A stretch of 45,921 bases of DNA from an uncultured Bacteroidales bacterium (GCA_947367315.1 CANBDX010000007.1:1-45921); one strand, 5' to 3'; positions 35,308-45,897 are shown, numbered from the stretch's first letter. Numbers and translations are program-made. The notes: generated by a model from the sequence alone, not told the origin.

Positions 35308-36693
35308 CTATAATAACGGTAATGTTACACAATATTTGCCTGCAGTCTTCTCTATACCGATGGACTTCCCTGAAAGATCCATGTAAAGCTGCCTTATATA
35401 TTTCTGTCCTAACCCTGTTGATGGGCTGGCTGTTATTTTAGGAACAATGTTATTGCTTACCCTGATCATATTCCCTCCGATGGATTCTATCCTGATTGCC
35501 AGGGGATTATCTGCAGTTACGGCATTATGCTTGGTAGCGTTTTCGATAAGCAGCTGGATGGAGCACGGCAGTACGAAACGGCTGTAGTCCTCCTCTGCAA
35601 TATCCATCTCCACTTCAAACCCTTCCGGGAAACGCACCTTCAGCAGGTCGGTGTACAGCTTCACGAACACCAGCTCGTCCCTAAGGGGTACCAGTTCCTC
35701 TTCCTCGCTCTTGATCATATATCTGTAGATGCCTGCGAGTTTATGGATATAGATGCTGGCCTTTTCGCTCTGTTCCTCGCATACCATGCAATCCAGGATA
35801 TTAAGCGAGTTGAACAGGAAATGAGGGTTCACCTGACGTTTTAGCTTGATATACCTATATTGTGCCATATTGGCTTTCTCGCGTGCCTGATTCATCTCCG
35901 ACTTTGCCGTGATCGCATAGTTGGCCATGTAGATGATGCAGTATATGGTTATCTGGGCCAGCAGGGATACTATGAACAGCAGGGGAAATTCCTGTCCGAA
36001 GACCTTTCTGATGTCAAATGGTATCCCGGAGCCTACAAGTATGCTTTCAAGAAGGGTAGCTGAAAGCATGAATCCTATGAATACCGATGTCTTGAACCAG
36101 GGCTTCCAGCTCTTTGTCCTTTTTTTCCCGGCAAAGCGGATATAGAGGATGTCTATGCAGACGAGTATTACGATTGCTACGGAATTGGTGAGTACGCGGC
36201 CGGTGATTGCCATTATATGTCCTGGGTCAAAAGGATCCCTGTTGAACATCAGCACGATTCCAAGTCTGAATACAAAAATGCCTCCTGAAGCAAGCAGCAG
36301 CCATTTCATATATGGCGAAGACAGGGAGTTTCCTTCCTTTCCGGTCGAACCTTCCTTGAATATGTCCGAAATGGCCACTATGCTCCATCCGAGCACTTCT
36401 GTAGTTACGGCCGTGGATACAGTATTGAAGACATATTGTGAACTGAACAGCAGCTGGAGGATATTGGCTCCTATCGTTCCCATCAGATAACCGATGATAT
36501 TTCCCACGATGATGATGGCTGCCGTAAACTCGATGCTGAGATTCTTTCTGTAGCAGATCAGAAGAGACATGGCAATGGTCAGAATAGTCAGCAGGAGTTC
36601 GTCTTCGACTCCGGCCAGTCGGCATGAAAGGGCCGTTGCGGCATGCAGCAGCGCGAAAACATGAATTATCAATGAAGGCTTAATATTCCTCAT
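35308..36693 (-). CDS. Membrane sensor histidine kinase of the LytS/YehU type
   Basis: The 461-residue protein has about seven membrane segments in residues 1-250, a short linker helix, and a His_kinase domain with H291 in NPHFLFNSLNILD, followed by an ATP-binding half with LLIENATKHNAV (N-box) and TGLGQKYIRQLY. Such kinases pair with LytTR regulators, as here. No known extracellular sensor domain is seen, so the signal is probably sensed in or at the membrane. The ATG at 36693 is used; a TTG three codons earlier is less likely. The 205 bases up to the divergent transporter gene hold no gene and no convincing promoter on either strand. Confidence 0.93.
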   Translation of the reverse strand: MRNIKPSLIIHVFALLHAATALSCRLAGVEDELLLTILTIAMSLLICYRKNLSIEFTAAIIIVGNIIGYLMGTIGANILQLLFSSQYVFNTVSTAVTTEVLGWSIVAISDIFKEGSTGKEGNSLSSPYMKWLLLASGGIFVFRLGIVLMFNRDPFDPGHIMAITGRVLTNSVAIVILVCIDILYIRFAGKKRTKSWKPWFKTSVFIGFMLSATLLESILVGSGIPFDIRKVFGQEFPLLFIVSLLAQITIYCIIYMANYAITAKSEMNQAREKANMAQYRYIKLKRQVNPHFLFNSLNILDCMVCEEQSEKASIYIHKLAGIYRYMIKSEEEELVPLRDELVFVKLYTDLLKVRFPEGFEVEMDIAEEDYSRFVLPCSIQLLIENATKHNAVTADNPLAIRIESIGGNMIRVSNNIVPKITASPSTGLGQKYIRQLYMDLSGKSIGIEKTAGKYCVTLPLL

Positions 36694-36898
36694 ATATGCC
36701 AATGATGTCAGGTTCCAACTTCGAAGATAGGCAAAATCAGCGTATTATCCAATTTTTGCCGCCATTTCATCCCGAAAAATCCGCCGCTCGTCCTTTTCTT
36801 TGCGCCGTTCGTCTTATGAAATTCGCGCTTCTTATATATAATGATTATTTTAGCAAACTAATTTTATGCTACGAATTAATAACCAAAAACGCCATAAA

Positions 36899-38203
36899 AT
36901 GCAAAAAGCAAAACTTACTTTCTGGCAGATGTGGAATATCAGTTTCGGATTCTTCGGGGTTCAGATTGCATATTCTCTTCAGAACGCCAACATCAGCCGT
37001 ATTTTTGCGACTTTAGGTGCGGATCCCCACGATCTCAGCTTTTTCTGGATCCTTCCGCCGCTCATGGGACTCATCGTCCAGCCGCTCGTCGGAAAATACA
37101 GCGACAGGACGTGGACCCGCCTTGGCAGACGCATCCCTTATCTTTTCCTTGGTTCGATAATCGCCATCCTCGTGATGTGCATGCTTCCTAATGCGGGCAG
37201 CTTCGGTCTTGCTGTGGGTGGTGCAATGATCTTCGGACTCATTTCCCTTATGCTTCTTGACACTTCCATCAATGTTGCCATGCAGCCGTTCAAGATGCTT
37301 GTGGGCGATATGGTGAACGAGGAGCAGAAAGGACAGGCCTACTCTATCCAGAGCTTCCTATGCAACGCCGGCAGCCTCGTGGGATATGTCTTCCCGTTCC
37401 TGTTTGCATGGCTCGGAATAGCAAATACAGCTCCAGAGGGTCAGGTGCCGGACACAGTGAAATATGCATTCTACATCGGCTCAGCAATCCTTATCCTCTG
37501 TGTACTTTTCACAACGCTGAAGGTAAAGGAGATGCCTCCAAAGGAATATGCCGAATTCCATGGCATAGACCCTGAAAAGAAGGTAGAAGGCAAAGGACCG
37601 GGCATGTTTACCCTCCTGAAGAATGCTCCTAAGACATTCTGGACGGTGGGACTGGTGCAGTTCTTCTGCTGGGCTGCTTTCCTCTACATGTGGACATACA
37701 CCAACGGCGCTATCGCTGACACGGTGTGGGGAACGACAGATGTGTCGTCTGAAGGTTATCAGACGGCCGGCAACTGGGTGGGTATCCTCTTCGCAGTGCA
37801 GGCTATCGGATCGGTTCTCTGGGCTCTCGTAATCCCTAAGTTCAAGAACATCAAGACAGCATATGTTGTCAGTCTCCTTATCGGTGCTGCGGGCTTCGCT
37901 TCTGTGTTCTTCATCCACGACCAGTATCTGCTCTTCATCTCGTTCCTCCTCATCGGAGTGGCATGGGCAGCCATGCTGGCGGTTCCGTTCACCCTTCTCA
38001 CCAACTCGCTTTCAGGCGAGCACATCGGTACATACCTCGGCCTCTTCAACGGCACAATCTGCCTTCCGCAGATCGCTGCAGCTGCATGTGGAGGATTCAT
38101 CCTCAAGATGGTAGGCGGTGCTCAGGTGAGCATGTTCCTTGTTGCAGGAGTGCTTCTGGTGCTTGGAGCGGTCGCAGTACGCTTCGTGAACGAGAAGAAA
38201 TAA
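36899..38203 (+). CDS. MFS sugar transporter (SLC45/GPH-like), probable maltose or maltodextrin importer
   Basis: The 434-residue protein has about 12 membrane segments and resembles the sugar:cation symporters of the SLC45-like group found next to Sus loci in Bacteroidota. Motifs include GFFGVQIAYSLQNANISRIF near the N-terminus and the loop VGKYSDRTWTRLGRRIPY (about 64-81), which is the MFS loop 2-3 signature. It would import a disaccharide or short glucan across the inner membrane. The start at 36899 follows an A-rich leader; an upstream in-frame ATG at 36866 adds residues that do not fit a first helix. It is the first gene of the locus and precedes SusC by 62 bases. Confidence 0.88.
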   Translation: MQKAKLTFWQMWNISFGFFGVQIAYSLQNANISRIFATLGADPHDLSFFWILPPLMGLIVQPLVGKYSDRTWTRLGRRIPYLFLGSIIAILVMCMLPNAGSFGLAVGGAMIFGLISLMLLDTSINVAMQPFKMLVGDMVNEEQKGQAYSIQSFLCNAGSLVGYVFPFLFAWLGIANTAPEGQVPDTVKYAFYIGSAILILCVLFTTLKVKEMPPKEYAEFHGIDPEKKVEGKGPGMFTLLKNAPKTFWTVGLVQFFCWAAFLYMWTYTNGAIADTVWGTTDVSSEGYQTAGNWVGILFAVQAIGSVLWALVIPKFKNIKTAYVVSLLIGAAGFASVFFIHDQYLLFISFLLIGVAWAAMLAVPFTLLTNSLSGEHIGTYLGLFNGTICLPQIAAAACGGFILKMVGGAQVSMFLVAGVLLVLGAVAVRFVNEKK

Positions 38204-38265
38204 TACTGGATAAAAGATATTTATCATCAAATAATACAAACAATTACTAACCAAACAAAATTCGT

Positions 38266-41200
38266 ATGAATAGAATCAAAACACTGTGCGCATCTCTGGT
38301 GCTTTCATGCATCATGGGTGTGTCTGTATTCGCCCAGGGCGGATACGAGGTGAAAGGAGTAGTTGTTGATCAGTACGGTCCGGTGATCACAGCAACGGTC
38401 ATCGAGCAGGGTACCACCAACGGTACATCGACCGGACTCGACGGCGACTATGTCCTTAAGGTTTCTAGCGCTGATGCGGTTGTGGAATTCAGCTTCATCG
38501 GCTATGCTACACAGACTTTTGTGGCTTCTCAGGTTCCTGCGACCGTGACTCTCGTAGAGGACACCCAGTTCCTCGATGAGGTTGTCGTAATCGGTTACGG
38601 TTCAGTGAAGAGGGAGGACATGACAGGTTCCATCACTGCAATCAAGAGCGAGGAGCTCAACCGCGGTGCAATGGTAAATACCCAGGACATGCTCAAGGGT
38701 AAGGTTCCGGGCCTTCTCATCACCCCTGGTGACGGTGGTCCAGGAGCAGGATCTACAATCCGTATCCGTGGTGCCGCTTCCCTCAAAGCATCAAACGACC
38801 CTCTCATCATCATCGACGGTGTTCCAATTGCTAATGGCGCCGGTTCGGGTATGTCTAACCCACTCGATATGGTAAACCCTAACGACATCGAGTCATTCAC
38901 TGTCCTTAAGGATGCATCTTCTGCAGCCATCTATGGTTCACGTGCATCTAACGGTGTCATCATGATCACCACCAAGAAGGGTAAAGGAAACAAGGTGCAG
39001 GTGTCTTACAGCGGTAGCATGAGCGTGCAGAACAACTCAAAGAAGCTCCCTGTAATGACTCCTGGCGAGTTCCGTGAGCTTGTGGGCGAAGTGTTCACAG
39101 AGGAAGCTTATCCTCAGCACTATGCTGTAATTCAGAAGAGGTTGGGCGATGTCAATGTGGATTATCAGGATATCATTTTCCAGACTGCCATCAGCCACGA
39201 TCACAACGTTAGCGTCGCTGGTAATGTGAATGACCGTATGCCTTACCGTGCATCTATCGGTTATACAGACCAGAGCGGTACTCTGATTGGCTCAACTTAT
39301 GACAAGGGTACAATCGATTTCAGCCTGAATCCTAACTTCTTCGACAAGCACCTCACCCTCAACCTCAATGCAAAGGGTGTATATACCAAGTCGAATTATG
39401 TTGATGGCGGAGTAGTGGGCGGAGCTGCTTTCTACAACCCTACTCAGGATCCATACTTCAGAAATGAAGACGGCACTATCAATACTGACATCTGCAACGG
39501 ATACTTCAACTATGGTACTTACAATGAGGAAAACGGAGTATTTAACGGTAACTCAGTGCTTGGAGTAGGTCCGATGTCACTTCTTTTTGATAACTGGAGT
39601 AATGCTATGACTGGTCGTTTCATCGGTAGCGCTGGTCTTGACTATAAGGTTCATGGCCTTGAGGCACTTAAGTTCAATGTAAATGCTTCCATTGACTGGT
39701 CAGAATCAAACTCTAAGTCAGGTGTAAACCCTGGTTCATTCCAGGCTTGGGGTGATAGCGAAAACCGAGGTAAAGGTCAGTATTCTATAGGATATCAGCA
39801 GCGTAAGAGTTCAGCTATTGAGGCTTACGCTAACTACAACGAGACTTGGGGTATCCATAACCTTGACGTGATGGCCGGTTATTCATGGCAGCACTTCTAT
39901 GGTATGTCACATGACGTGTCTTATTTCAATATTACAAATGAGATGAAGCCAAAGGAAGGTGGTTATCCATGGTGGAAATGGGAGAGCTACCTCGTTTCAT
40001 TCTATGGTCGTGTTAATTACTCAATAGCTTCTAAGTATCTCTTCACAGCGTCTCTCCGTACTGACGGATCGTCACGTTTTGCTCCAGAAAACCGTTGGGG
40101 TATCTTCCCTTCAGGTGCATTTGCTTGGAACATCAAGGAAGAAGGCTTCCTTAAGGGAGTTAAGACTGTGTCACAGCTTAAGCTTCGTCTGTCTGCCGGT
40201 GTAACCGGTCAGCAGGATGGTATTGCTGAGTATGCACACCTTGCTCGTTATAGCCTTTCAACAGATACATATCATAGATATCCTATGGGCTTCGATGAGA
40301 ATGGCGCTCCTGCATACCAGTTCGTATATACTCCGGCTGCTTATGATCCAGGTATCAAGTGGGAAACTACTACAACTTACAACGTCGGTGTAGACTTCGG
40401 TTTCTTCGGTGACAGAATCACAGGTAACGTGGATGCATATCTCCGTAATACAAACGACCTCTTGAACTCTGTTCAGACTCCGATGGGTTCTAACTTTGGT
40501 AATACTATCCTGACAAACATCGGTTCAATGCAGAACAAGGGAGTTGAGTTTGCAGTCAACTTTATCCCGGTTCAGACAAATGACTGGCATCTTTCTGTTG
40601 GCTTTAACGGTACATTCCAGAGTACTGAGTTCACTAAGCTTAACGCAACAGGTGACGAAGACTTCTATATGGATGCTTCATGGCTTCCTGGTACAGGACG
40701 TGTTCTTGGTCGTCATCAGGTGGGTAATGCTCCTTACAGCTACTATGTGTACCAGCAGCTTTATGATTCTGAAGGAATGCCTATTCAGAATGCCTTTGTA
40801 GATCGCAATAATGATGGCGAAATCAATGATGCTGACCGTTATTGCGCAGGCGATCCTAACCCTGATTTCTACTACGGAGTTAATGTGAAACTCTCTTACA
40901 AGAACTGGGACTTCGGATTTAATGGTCACGGAAACATCGGTTATACAGTTTATAACGCATTCGGTGCAATGAACTCTACAACTTACTTCGATGCAAACCA
41001 GGGTCACCTGCCTAACTTTGCTCAGGTAGTTAAACAGACAGGCTTTACTGATGTGAATGATACATATCAGTATATGACTGACCTCTTCATCGAGGATGCT
41101 TCATTCTTCCGTATGGATGACATAAACCTCGGTTACACTTTCAAGGAGATTGGAAACTGGGGCGGTAACATCCGTGTAGCTGCATCTTGTCAGAATGCAT

Positions 41201-41316
41201 TTGTTCTTAGCAAGTTCAAGGGTGTGGATCCTGAGACGGATAATACATCGGGTATCAACAACTCATTCTGGCCAAGACCACGCACATTCTCTATCCGTTT
41301 GAACGTTAACTTCTAA
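38266..41316 (+). CDS. SusC-family TonB-dependent transporter (starch-type locus)
   Basis: The 1016-residue protein has a signal peptide (about 1-23, ending SVFAQ), a carboxypeptidase-regulatory-like domain (about 28-95), a TonB-box region FLDEVVVIGYG (about 102-112), a plug (about 115-245; STIRIRGAASLKASNDPLIIIDG, LKDASSAAIYGSRASNGVIMITTKKG) and a barrel ending FSIRLNVNF. It imports oligosaccharides in complex with the SusD encoded 11 bases later. Codon choice in this gene and the next two is more uniform than in the uronate operon, suggesting higher expression. Starch or maltodextrin is inferred from the MFS transporter and the SusE-like protein. Confidence 0.95.
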   Translation: MNRIKTLCASLVLSCIMGVSVFAQGGYEVKGVVVDQYGPVITATVIEQGTTNGTSTGLDGDYVLKVSSADAVVEFSFIGYATQTFVASQVPATVTLVEDTQFLDEVVVIGYGSVKREDMTGSITAIKSEELNRGAMVNTQDMLKGKVPGLLITPGDGGPGAGSTIRIRGAASLKASNDPLIIIDGVPIANGAGSGMSNPLDMVNPNDIESFTVLKDASSAAIYGSRASNGVIMITTKKGKGNKVQVSYSGSMSVQNNSKKLPVMTPGEFRELVGEVFTEEAYPQHYAVIQKRLGDVNVDYQDIIFQTAISHDHNVSVAGNVNDRMPYRASIGYTDQSGTLIGSTYDKGTIDFSLNPNFFDKHLTLNLNAKGVYTKSNYVDGGVVGGAAFYNPTQDPYFRNEDGTINTDICNGYFNYGTYNEENGVFNGNSVLGVGPMSLLFDNWSNAMTGRFIGSAGLDYKVHGLEALKFNVNASIDWSESNSKSGVNPGSFQAWGDSENRGKGQYSIGYQQRKSSAIEAYANYNETWGIHNLDVMAGYSWQHFYGMSHDVSYFNITNEMKPKEGGYPWWKWESYLVSFYGRVNYSIASKYLFTASLRTDGSSRFAPENRWGIFPSGAFAWNIKEEGFLKGVKTVSQLKLRLSAGVTGQQDGIAEYAHLARYSLSTDTYHRYPMGFDENGAPAYQFVYTPAAYDPGIKWETTTTYNVGVDFGFFGDRITGNVDAYLRNTNDLLNSVQTPMGSNFGNTILTNIGSMQNKGVEFAVNFIPVQTNDWHLSVGFNGTFQSTEFTKLNATGDEDFYMDASWLPGTGRVLGRHQVGNAPYSYYVYQQLYDSEGMPIQNAFVDRNNDGEINDADRYCAGDPNPDFYYGVNVKLSYKNWDFGFNGHGNIGYTVYNAFGAMNSTTYFDANQGHLPNFAQVVKQTGFTDVNDTYQYMTDLFIEDASFFRMDDINLGYTFKEIGNWGGNIRVAASCQNAFVLSKFKGVDPETDNTSGINNSFWPRPRTFSIRLNVNF

Positions 41317-41327
41317 TCGGAATCAAC

Positions 41328-42962
41328 ATGAAAATGAATATCAAGAATATTTTATCAGCAGTTGCGGCATCAGTTATGCTCACTGCCTGCATCGGTGATC
41401 TCAACACCCTTCCGTTGAATCCGACCGATGTGACTTCTGAGACTGCGTATGGAGCAGATGAGGCTGGTTATCTTTCTGGATTGACCAAGCTCTATTTCCA
41501 GATAATTTCAAATGATACTCAGGACCTTAAGGTTACTGACGGTGGTGCATCGGAGTTTATTCGTGGTCTTTGGAGTACTCAGGAGGTTACCACTGATGCT
41601 GCCAAGAATGCTTGGCCAGATGCATGGGTGAATGACCTTAACAAAAACACATGGAGAGGTGATGTGCTTAACGATGCTGTTTACGCAGTGTACGTACGTT
41701 CACTTCAAGGTGTTGCTTATATTAATGAGTATTTGCGTCAGACTGCTGATGAGAAACTCTCTCAGAGAGGTGTAAGCGAGGAACTTAAGGTTAAGATTCA
41801 GGGATTCCGTGCTGAGGCCCGTTTCCTTAGAGCATACTTCTATTGGGCTCTGGTCGATTCATTCGGCAATGTGCCTTTCTCGACTGAGACTTCTCCATTC
41901 GGTGGTGGATATAACCCTCCACAGACTCCTCGTGCTGAAATCTTCAACTTTATTGTAAGTGAGCTCGAGTATCTTGCGTCTTCAGAGAGTGCAATGCCAG
42001 AAGCACAGTCATGCTATCCACGTGCTGACAAGGGTTCTTGTCTTGGCCTTCTTGCACGTCTTTACTTGAATGCAGAGGTTTACACAGGCACTGCAATGTG
42101 GGCTGAGGCTAAGGCTACTTGTGAGAAGATTTATAATATGCCTTATAAATTGGCTACAAATTATGATGAACTCTTCCGTGGCGATAATGCTGAGAATCCG
42201 GATGCTAGAGGTGAGTTCCTTTTCGCTGCTGCGTATGACTCTGACCACGCACAGTCATGGGGAGGTTCAACATATCTCACCTGCGGCTCGCTCAACGGTG
42301 ATGATGGTCCAATATATTTGACTGGTAGTGCTGACGGTTGGTCAGGAAATAGAATTCCTGGTGACTATGTTAGAAAATACTTCAACGTCTCTAATCCAGA
42401 CTATACTACAGGTGAATATGATTGTGCTGATAACCGTGGTAAATACTTCCTTATCAAGGGCCGTACAGAGATGACTGATGCTGACCTTTTGGTGTTTACT
42501 GCAGGATGGTCTTGCTATAAGTATACTAATATTCCTTCAACAGATAAGACAGGTGAGACATACGCTGCTGAAGCTGTAACACTTAGTGATATCGACTTCC
42601 CGCTCATCCGTCTTGGTGAGATTCATCTTATCTATGCTGAGGCTTGTATGCATGCAGGTGGTGATGCTTCTGCACAGGTTGCAGCTCTTGCTGCACGTGC
42701 TGGTGTTGCTGCTCCAGCTACTATCGACGAGGACTTCCTTATCGCAGAGCGCGCTCGTGAGCTTATGTGGGAGGGACATCGTCGTACTGACCTTGTTCGT
42801 TACGGCAAGTTTACCAGCAAGGATTTCCCTTGGCCATTCAAGGGTGGTTCATTCCAGGGTAATGTAGATCTTGGCGATCATATGAACATCTTCCCTATTC
42901 CATCATCTGAGCTTGCAACTAATCTTGATCTGGTACAGAACCCAGGTTATGCAGGCAGATAG
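41328..42962 (+). CDS. SusD-family outer-membrane lipoprotein (starch-type locus)
   Basis: The 544-residue lipoprotein has Cys at 21 (VMLTAC) followed by IGDLNTLPLNP, as in SusD of starch loci. It has the helical core IQGFRAEARFLRAYFYWALVDSFGNVPF (about 158-185) and the C-terminal RLGEIHLIYAEACMHAGG (about 425) and ERARELMWEGHRRTDLVRYGKF (about 475-497). The long insert DGWSGNRIPGDYVRKYFNV lies in the region that often carries binding residues. It binds glycan at the surface and caps the SusC barrel. It is 20 bases before the SusE-like gene. Confidence 0.95.
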   Translation: MKMNIKNILSAVAASVMLTACIGDLNTLPLNPTDVTSETAYGADEAGYLSGLTKLYFQIISNDTQDLKVTDGGASEFIRGLWSTQEVTTDAAKNAWPDAWVNDLNKNTWRGDVLNDAVYAVYVRSLQGVAYINEYLRQTADEKLSQRGVSEELKVKIQGFRAEARFLRAYFYWALVDSFGNVPFSTETSPFGGGYNPPQTPRAEIFNFIVSELEYLASSESAMPEAQSCYPRADKGSCLGLLARLYLNAEVYTGTAMWAEAKATCEKIYNMPYKLATNYDELFRGDNAENPDARGEFLFAAAYDSDHAQSWGGSTYLTCGSLNGDDGPIYLTGSADGWSGNRIPGDYVRKYFNVSNPDYTTGEYDCADNRGKYFLIKGRTEMTDADLLVFTAGWSCYKYTNIPSTDKTGETYAAEAVTLSDIDFPLIRLGEIHLIYAEACMHAGGDASAQVAALAARAGVAAPATIDEDFLIAERARELMWEGHRRTDLVRYGKFTSKDFPWPFKGGSFQGNVDLGDHMNIFPIPSSELATNLDLVQNPGYAGR

Positions 42963-42982
42963 TAATTTAATGTATTAAGCAT

Positions 42983-45886
42983 ATGAAAATTACAAAATAC
43001 ATTCTTTCGTTTGCAGCTGCAGCAGGTCTTCTTGCTGCCTGCCAGACTCCTGAGGTTGTGCAGATTGCATCTCCAGAGAACGTAGTTCCTGCTTCATTGC
43101 ATGAACTTGAAGTGACTGAGATTGCAATTTCAGCAACAAACCAGCAGGAGACAGTCAGCTTCTCATGGGAGGCTGCTGACTATGGTGCGCCTACACAGAT
43201 CAGCTATTCTTTGGAGGCTGCTCTTGATGAGACCAGCAAGAAGGTAACAATTCTTTCTGGACTTGTTAAAACAGAGGCTACTGTGACATATGAGGACCTC
43301 AATAGAGTCCTTTTCAATGATCTTGAGGTTCCTGAGGGACAGCCTACAGGACTTAAGATCTATGTCGGAGCTGTTCTTTATGCAGGTTCTTCTGTAGCTT
43401 CATACCCTAAGGTTTACTCAGAGCCAAAGTCTCTTACTGTGACTGTGACTGCTGCTGAGAAGGTATATCCGATGATTTATGTTATCGGTGATTTCAATGG
43501 ATGGAAAGACGGAACAACCCAGGAACTCTTTGAGTTCACTCCTGCGTCAGGCAAATACAGCGGTATGATCGGCTTCGGCGGCAAGGCTGCTAACGGTTGG
43601 AAAATCAGGGGAACCGCATCAGGTTGGGATGATACCTGCAACTGGGGTCTGGATGGAGACAAAGAGACTCCAGCAGCTGAGGCTTCTGAACTTACTCTAA
43701 TCACTTCAGGTGGTTCTAAGGATATTAAGATTTATTCTAAGAACTTCTACAACATGACGTTCGATAAGACAGCTCTTACACTCAAGATGAACCTTTCATT
43801 CGACCAGATCGGTGTTATCGGCTCATTTAATGATTGGGGTGCAGATGTCGTGATGAACTTTGACAATGTTAAGCAGAAGTTCTATGCTGACGTTGAGTTT
43901 GCAGCAGATGCTGAATTCAAGTTCCGTCTTGACGGCGCATGGACAATCTCTTATGGTACCGGCGCAGACGGATTCCTTACATCAGATAATGGTGGCAATA
44001 TCGCTGCGAAGGCTGGTAACTACCGTGTTTACCTCAACATGAACAACCTTGGTGAGATTACTTACGAGCTCAACAAGGGCGATTATGGCGCTTCGACTCC
44101 AGAGCCAGAACCGGAACCAGAGCCAGAGCCAACTCCAGTTGTTGGTTGGGGTCTTGTCGGTGAGTATAATAGCTGGGGTGCAGAGGCTGATGTAATGCTC
44201 GCTTCTGACGGTACATTCCTCGTAGCTAAGGGCGTTGCACTCTCAGGCCAGGTGAAGTTCCGCAAGGACGGAGACTGGGCTGTGAACTTCGGTGCACCAG
44301 GTGACGTTGAGCCTGTAGCGGTTGCAGTAAACACTGAGCTTGAGCTTGTTGCAAATGGTAAGAACTTTACTATCGCTGAGGGAACTTACGATGTATATCT
44401 TGATGAGGTTAATGCTAAGGCATGGTTCATCACTGACGGCTCATACCCAGGTGGTGGAGCTGCTCCGGAGGCTTCTCCTTGGGCGCTTATCGGTGAGTTC
44501 AACAGTTGGGCTGGTGACTACCCTATGTATGTTGAGGGCGAGTACCATGTAGCTAAGGGCTTTGTAGTTGCCGCTGACGGAAAAATGAAATTCCGTAAGG
44601 ATGGTATGTGGAATTACAAGGGCGAAGACGGTAACGATGTTCAGACAAACCTTGGTGGAACATTCGCTGCAAATGCAGAAATTGCTCTGACAGGTGGTGG
44701 TGCTGATCTTGTTGTTACAGCCGGTACTTATGATGTTTACCTGAAGGTGGCAGAGGATGGTCAGTCTGGTACAGCTTACTTCATGACAGATGGAAAGACT
44801 CCTTCTGATGCTGGTGTCGCACCGGAGCCAGAGCCGGAACCAGAGCCAACAGACCTTACATGGTATCTCGTTGGTAACTTCAATGGCTGGACAGTTGCTG
44901 ATGCTGCCTACACAATGACCAAGGAGGCTGAATGGTTTGTATTCAAGGGCTTCGTTGCTGACGGTGACGGCTTCAAGTTCAACGCTGGAAGCTGGGACAT
45001 CAACCGTGGTGCTACAGGTGATGTGGAGCCGTTCGAGCTTGCTGCAAACACAGAGTATGAGATCGTTGCAAACGGTAAGAACTTCTCTATCGCTGCAGGT
45101 ACATACGATGTTTACATGAGCCTTGACGCTGCTAAGGTTTACGTTATGGCTGAGGGTCTTACTCCTGGTCAGACTCCAGGTGAGGAGCCAAAGCCAGAGG
45201 AGCCTGGGTTCGAGGCTGTGGCTTCAGAGTGGGGTGTTGTAGGTGTAGTAAACAACTGGGGTGCTACTGCTGATATCGTAATGTACACAACTCCGACAGC
45301 AGGCCTTTTCGTAGCAAAGAACGCTGAGATGCCAGCTGGTGCTTTCAAGATTCGCGCAAACAACGCGTGGGATGACACAAAGAACTATGGCTTCGCTGCT
45401 GCAGGTACTGCTGCTGTAGATCATGCATATGACCTTATCTGCGGTGCGGGTTCAAAGGATATCACTCTTCTTGCAGGTACATATGACATCTACTTCGACC
45501 TTAACAACTCTAAGGTTTATGTCATGACTCCAGGTAAGGATATCACTGAGGCAGAAGGCGGCGTGGTTGAGACTCCTGATGCTTCGAACTGGTACCTTGT
45601 AGGTAACTTCAACGGTTGGGCAACCGGCGATGCAAACTACAAGTTCACTAAGGAGGGCAACTGGTATGTATTCAAGGGCTTCGTCGCTGACGGACAGGGC
45701 GTTAAGTTCAACGCCGGTTCATGGGACGAGAATCGCGGAGGTACATTCTCTGGTGCAAACAAGGCAATCTCGATTGCACACAATGGATCTGACATGTATG
45801 TTACAGCAGGTACATATGATGTATATATGAACGCTGCAACTGACAAGGCATACTTCATGACTCCAGGAACAACTCCTGCAAACTAA
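42983..45886 (+). CDS. SusE/SusF-like surface lipoprotein with seven tandem starch-binding-type modules
   Basis: The 967-residue lipoprotein has Cys at 20 (GLLAAC) and an N-terminal SusE-type Ig domain (about 30-155). Seven modules follow, starting near residues 161, 270, 386, 498, 626, 748 and 870. Each begins with a variant of V-G-x-F-N-x-W (IGDFNGW, IGSFNDW, VGEYNSW, IGEFNSW, VGNFNGW, VGVVNNW, VGNFNGW), and all but the first two share a clear GTYDVY-type strand near the end. Linkers of PEPEPEP type follow module 2 (about 372-384) and module 4, and a PGEEPKPEEPG linker follows module 5. SusE has two and SusF three such modules in the classical system, so this is an extended form. It would hold starch or a related glucan at the surface. 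Confidence 0.92.
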   Translation: MKITKYILSFAAAAGLLAACQTPEVVQIASPENVVPASLHELEVTEIAISATNQQETVSFSWEAADYGAPTQISYSLEAALDETSKKVTILSGLVKTEATVTYEDLNRVLFNDLEVPEGQPTGLKIYVGAVLYAGSSVASYPKVYSEPKSLTVTVTAAEKVYPMIYVIGDFNGWKDGTTQELFEFTPASGKYSGMIGFGGKAANGWKIRGTASGWDDTCNWGLDGDKETPAAEASELTLITSGGSKDIKIYSKNFYNMTFDKTALTLKMNLSFDQIGVIGSFNDWGADVVMNFDNVKQKFYADVEFAADAEFKFRLDGAWTISYGTGADGFLTSDNGGNIAAKAGNYRVYLNMNNLGEITYELNKGDYGASTPEPEPEPEPEPTPVVGWGLVGEYNSWGAEADVMLASDGTFLVAKGVALSGQVKFRKDGDWAVNFGAPGDVEPVAVAVNTELELVANGKNFTIAEGTYDVYLDEVNAKAWFITDGSYPGGGAAPEASPWALIGEFNSWAGDYPMYVEGEYHVAKGFVVAADGKMKFRKDGMWNYKGEDGNDVQTNLGGTFAANAEIALTGGGADLVVTAGTYDVYLKVAEDGQSGTAYFMTDGKTPSDAGVAPEPEPEPEPTDLTWYLVGNFNGWTVADAAYTMTKEAEWFVFKGFVADGDGFKFNAGSWDINRGATGDVEPFELAANTEYEIVANGKNFSIAAGTYDVYMSLDAAKVYVMAEGLTPGQTPGEEPKPEEPGFEAVASEWGVVGVVNNWGATADIVMYTTPTAGLFVAKNAEMPAGAFKIRANNAWDDTKNYGFAAAGTAAVDHAYDLICGAGSKDITLLAGTYDIYFDLNNSKVYVMTPGKDITEAEGGVVETPDASNWYLVGNFNGWATGDANYKFTKEGNWYVFKGFVADGQGVKFNAGSWDENRGGTFSGANKAISIAHNGSDMYVTAGTYDVYMNAATDKAYFMTPGTTPAN

Positions 45887-45897
45887 ATACTTCAAGC

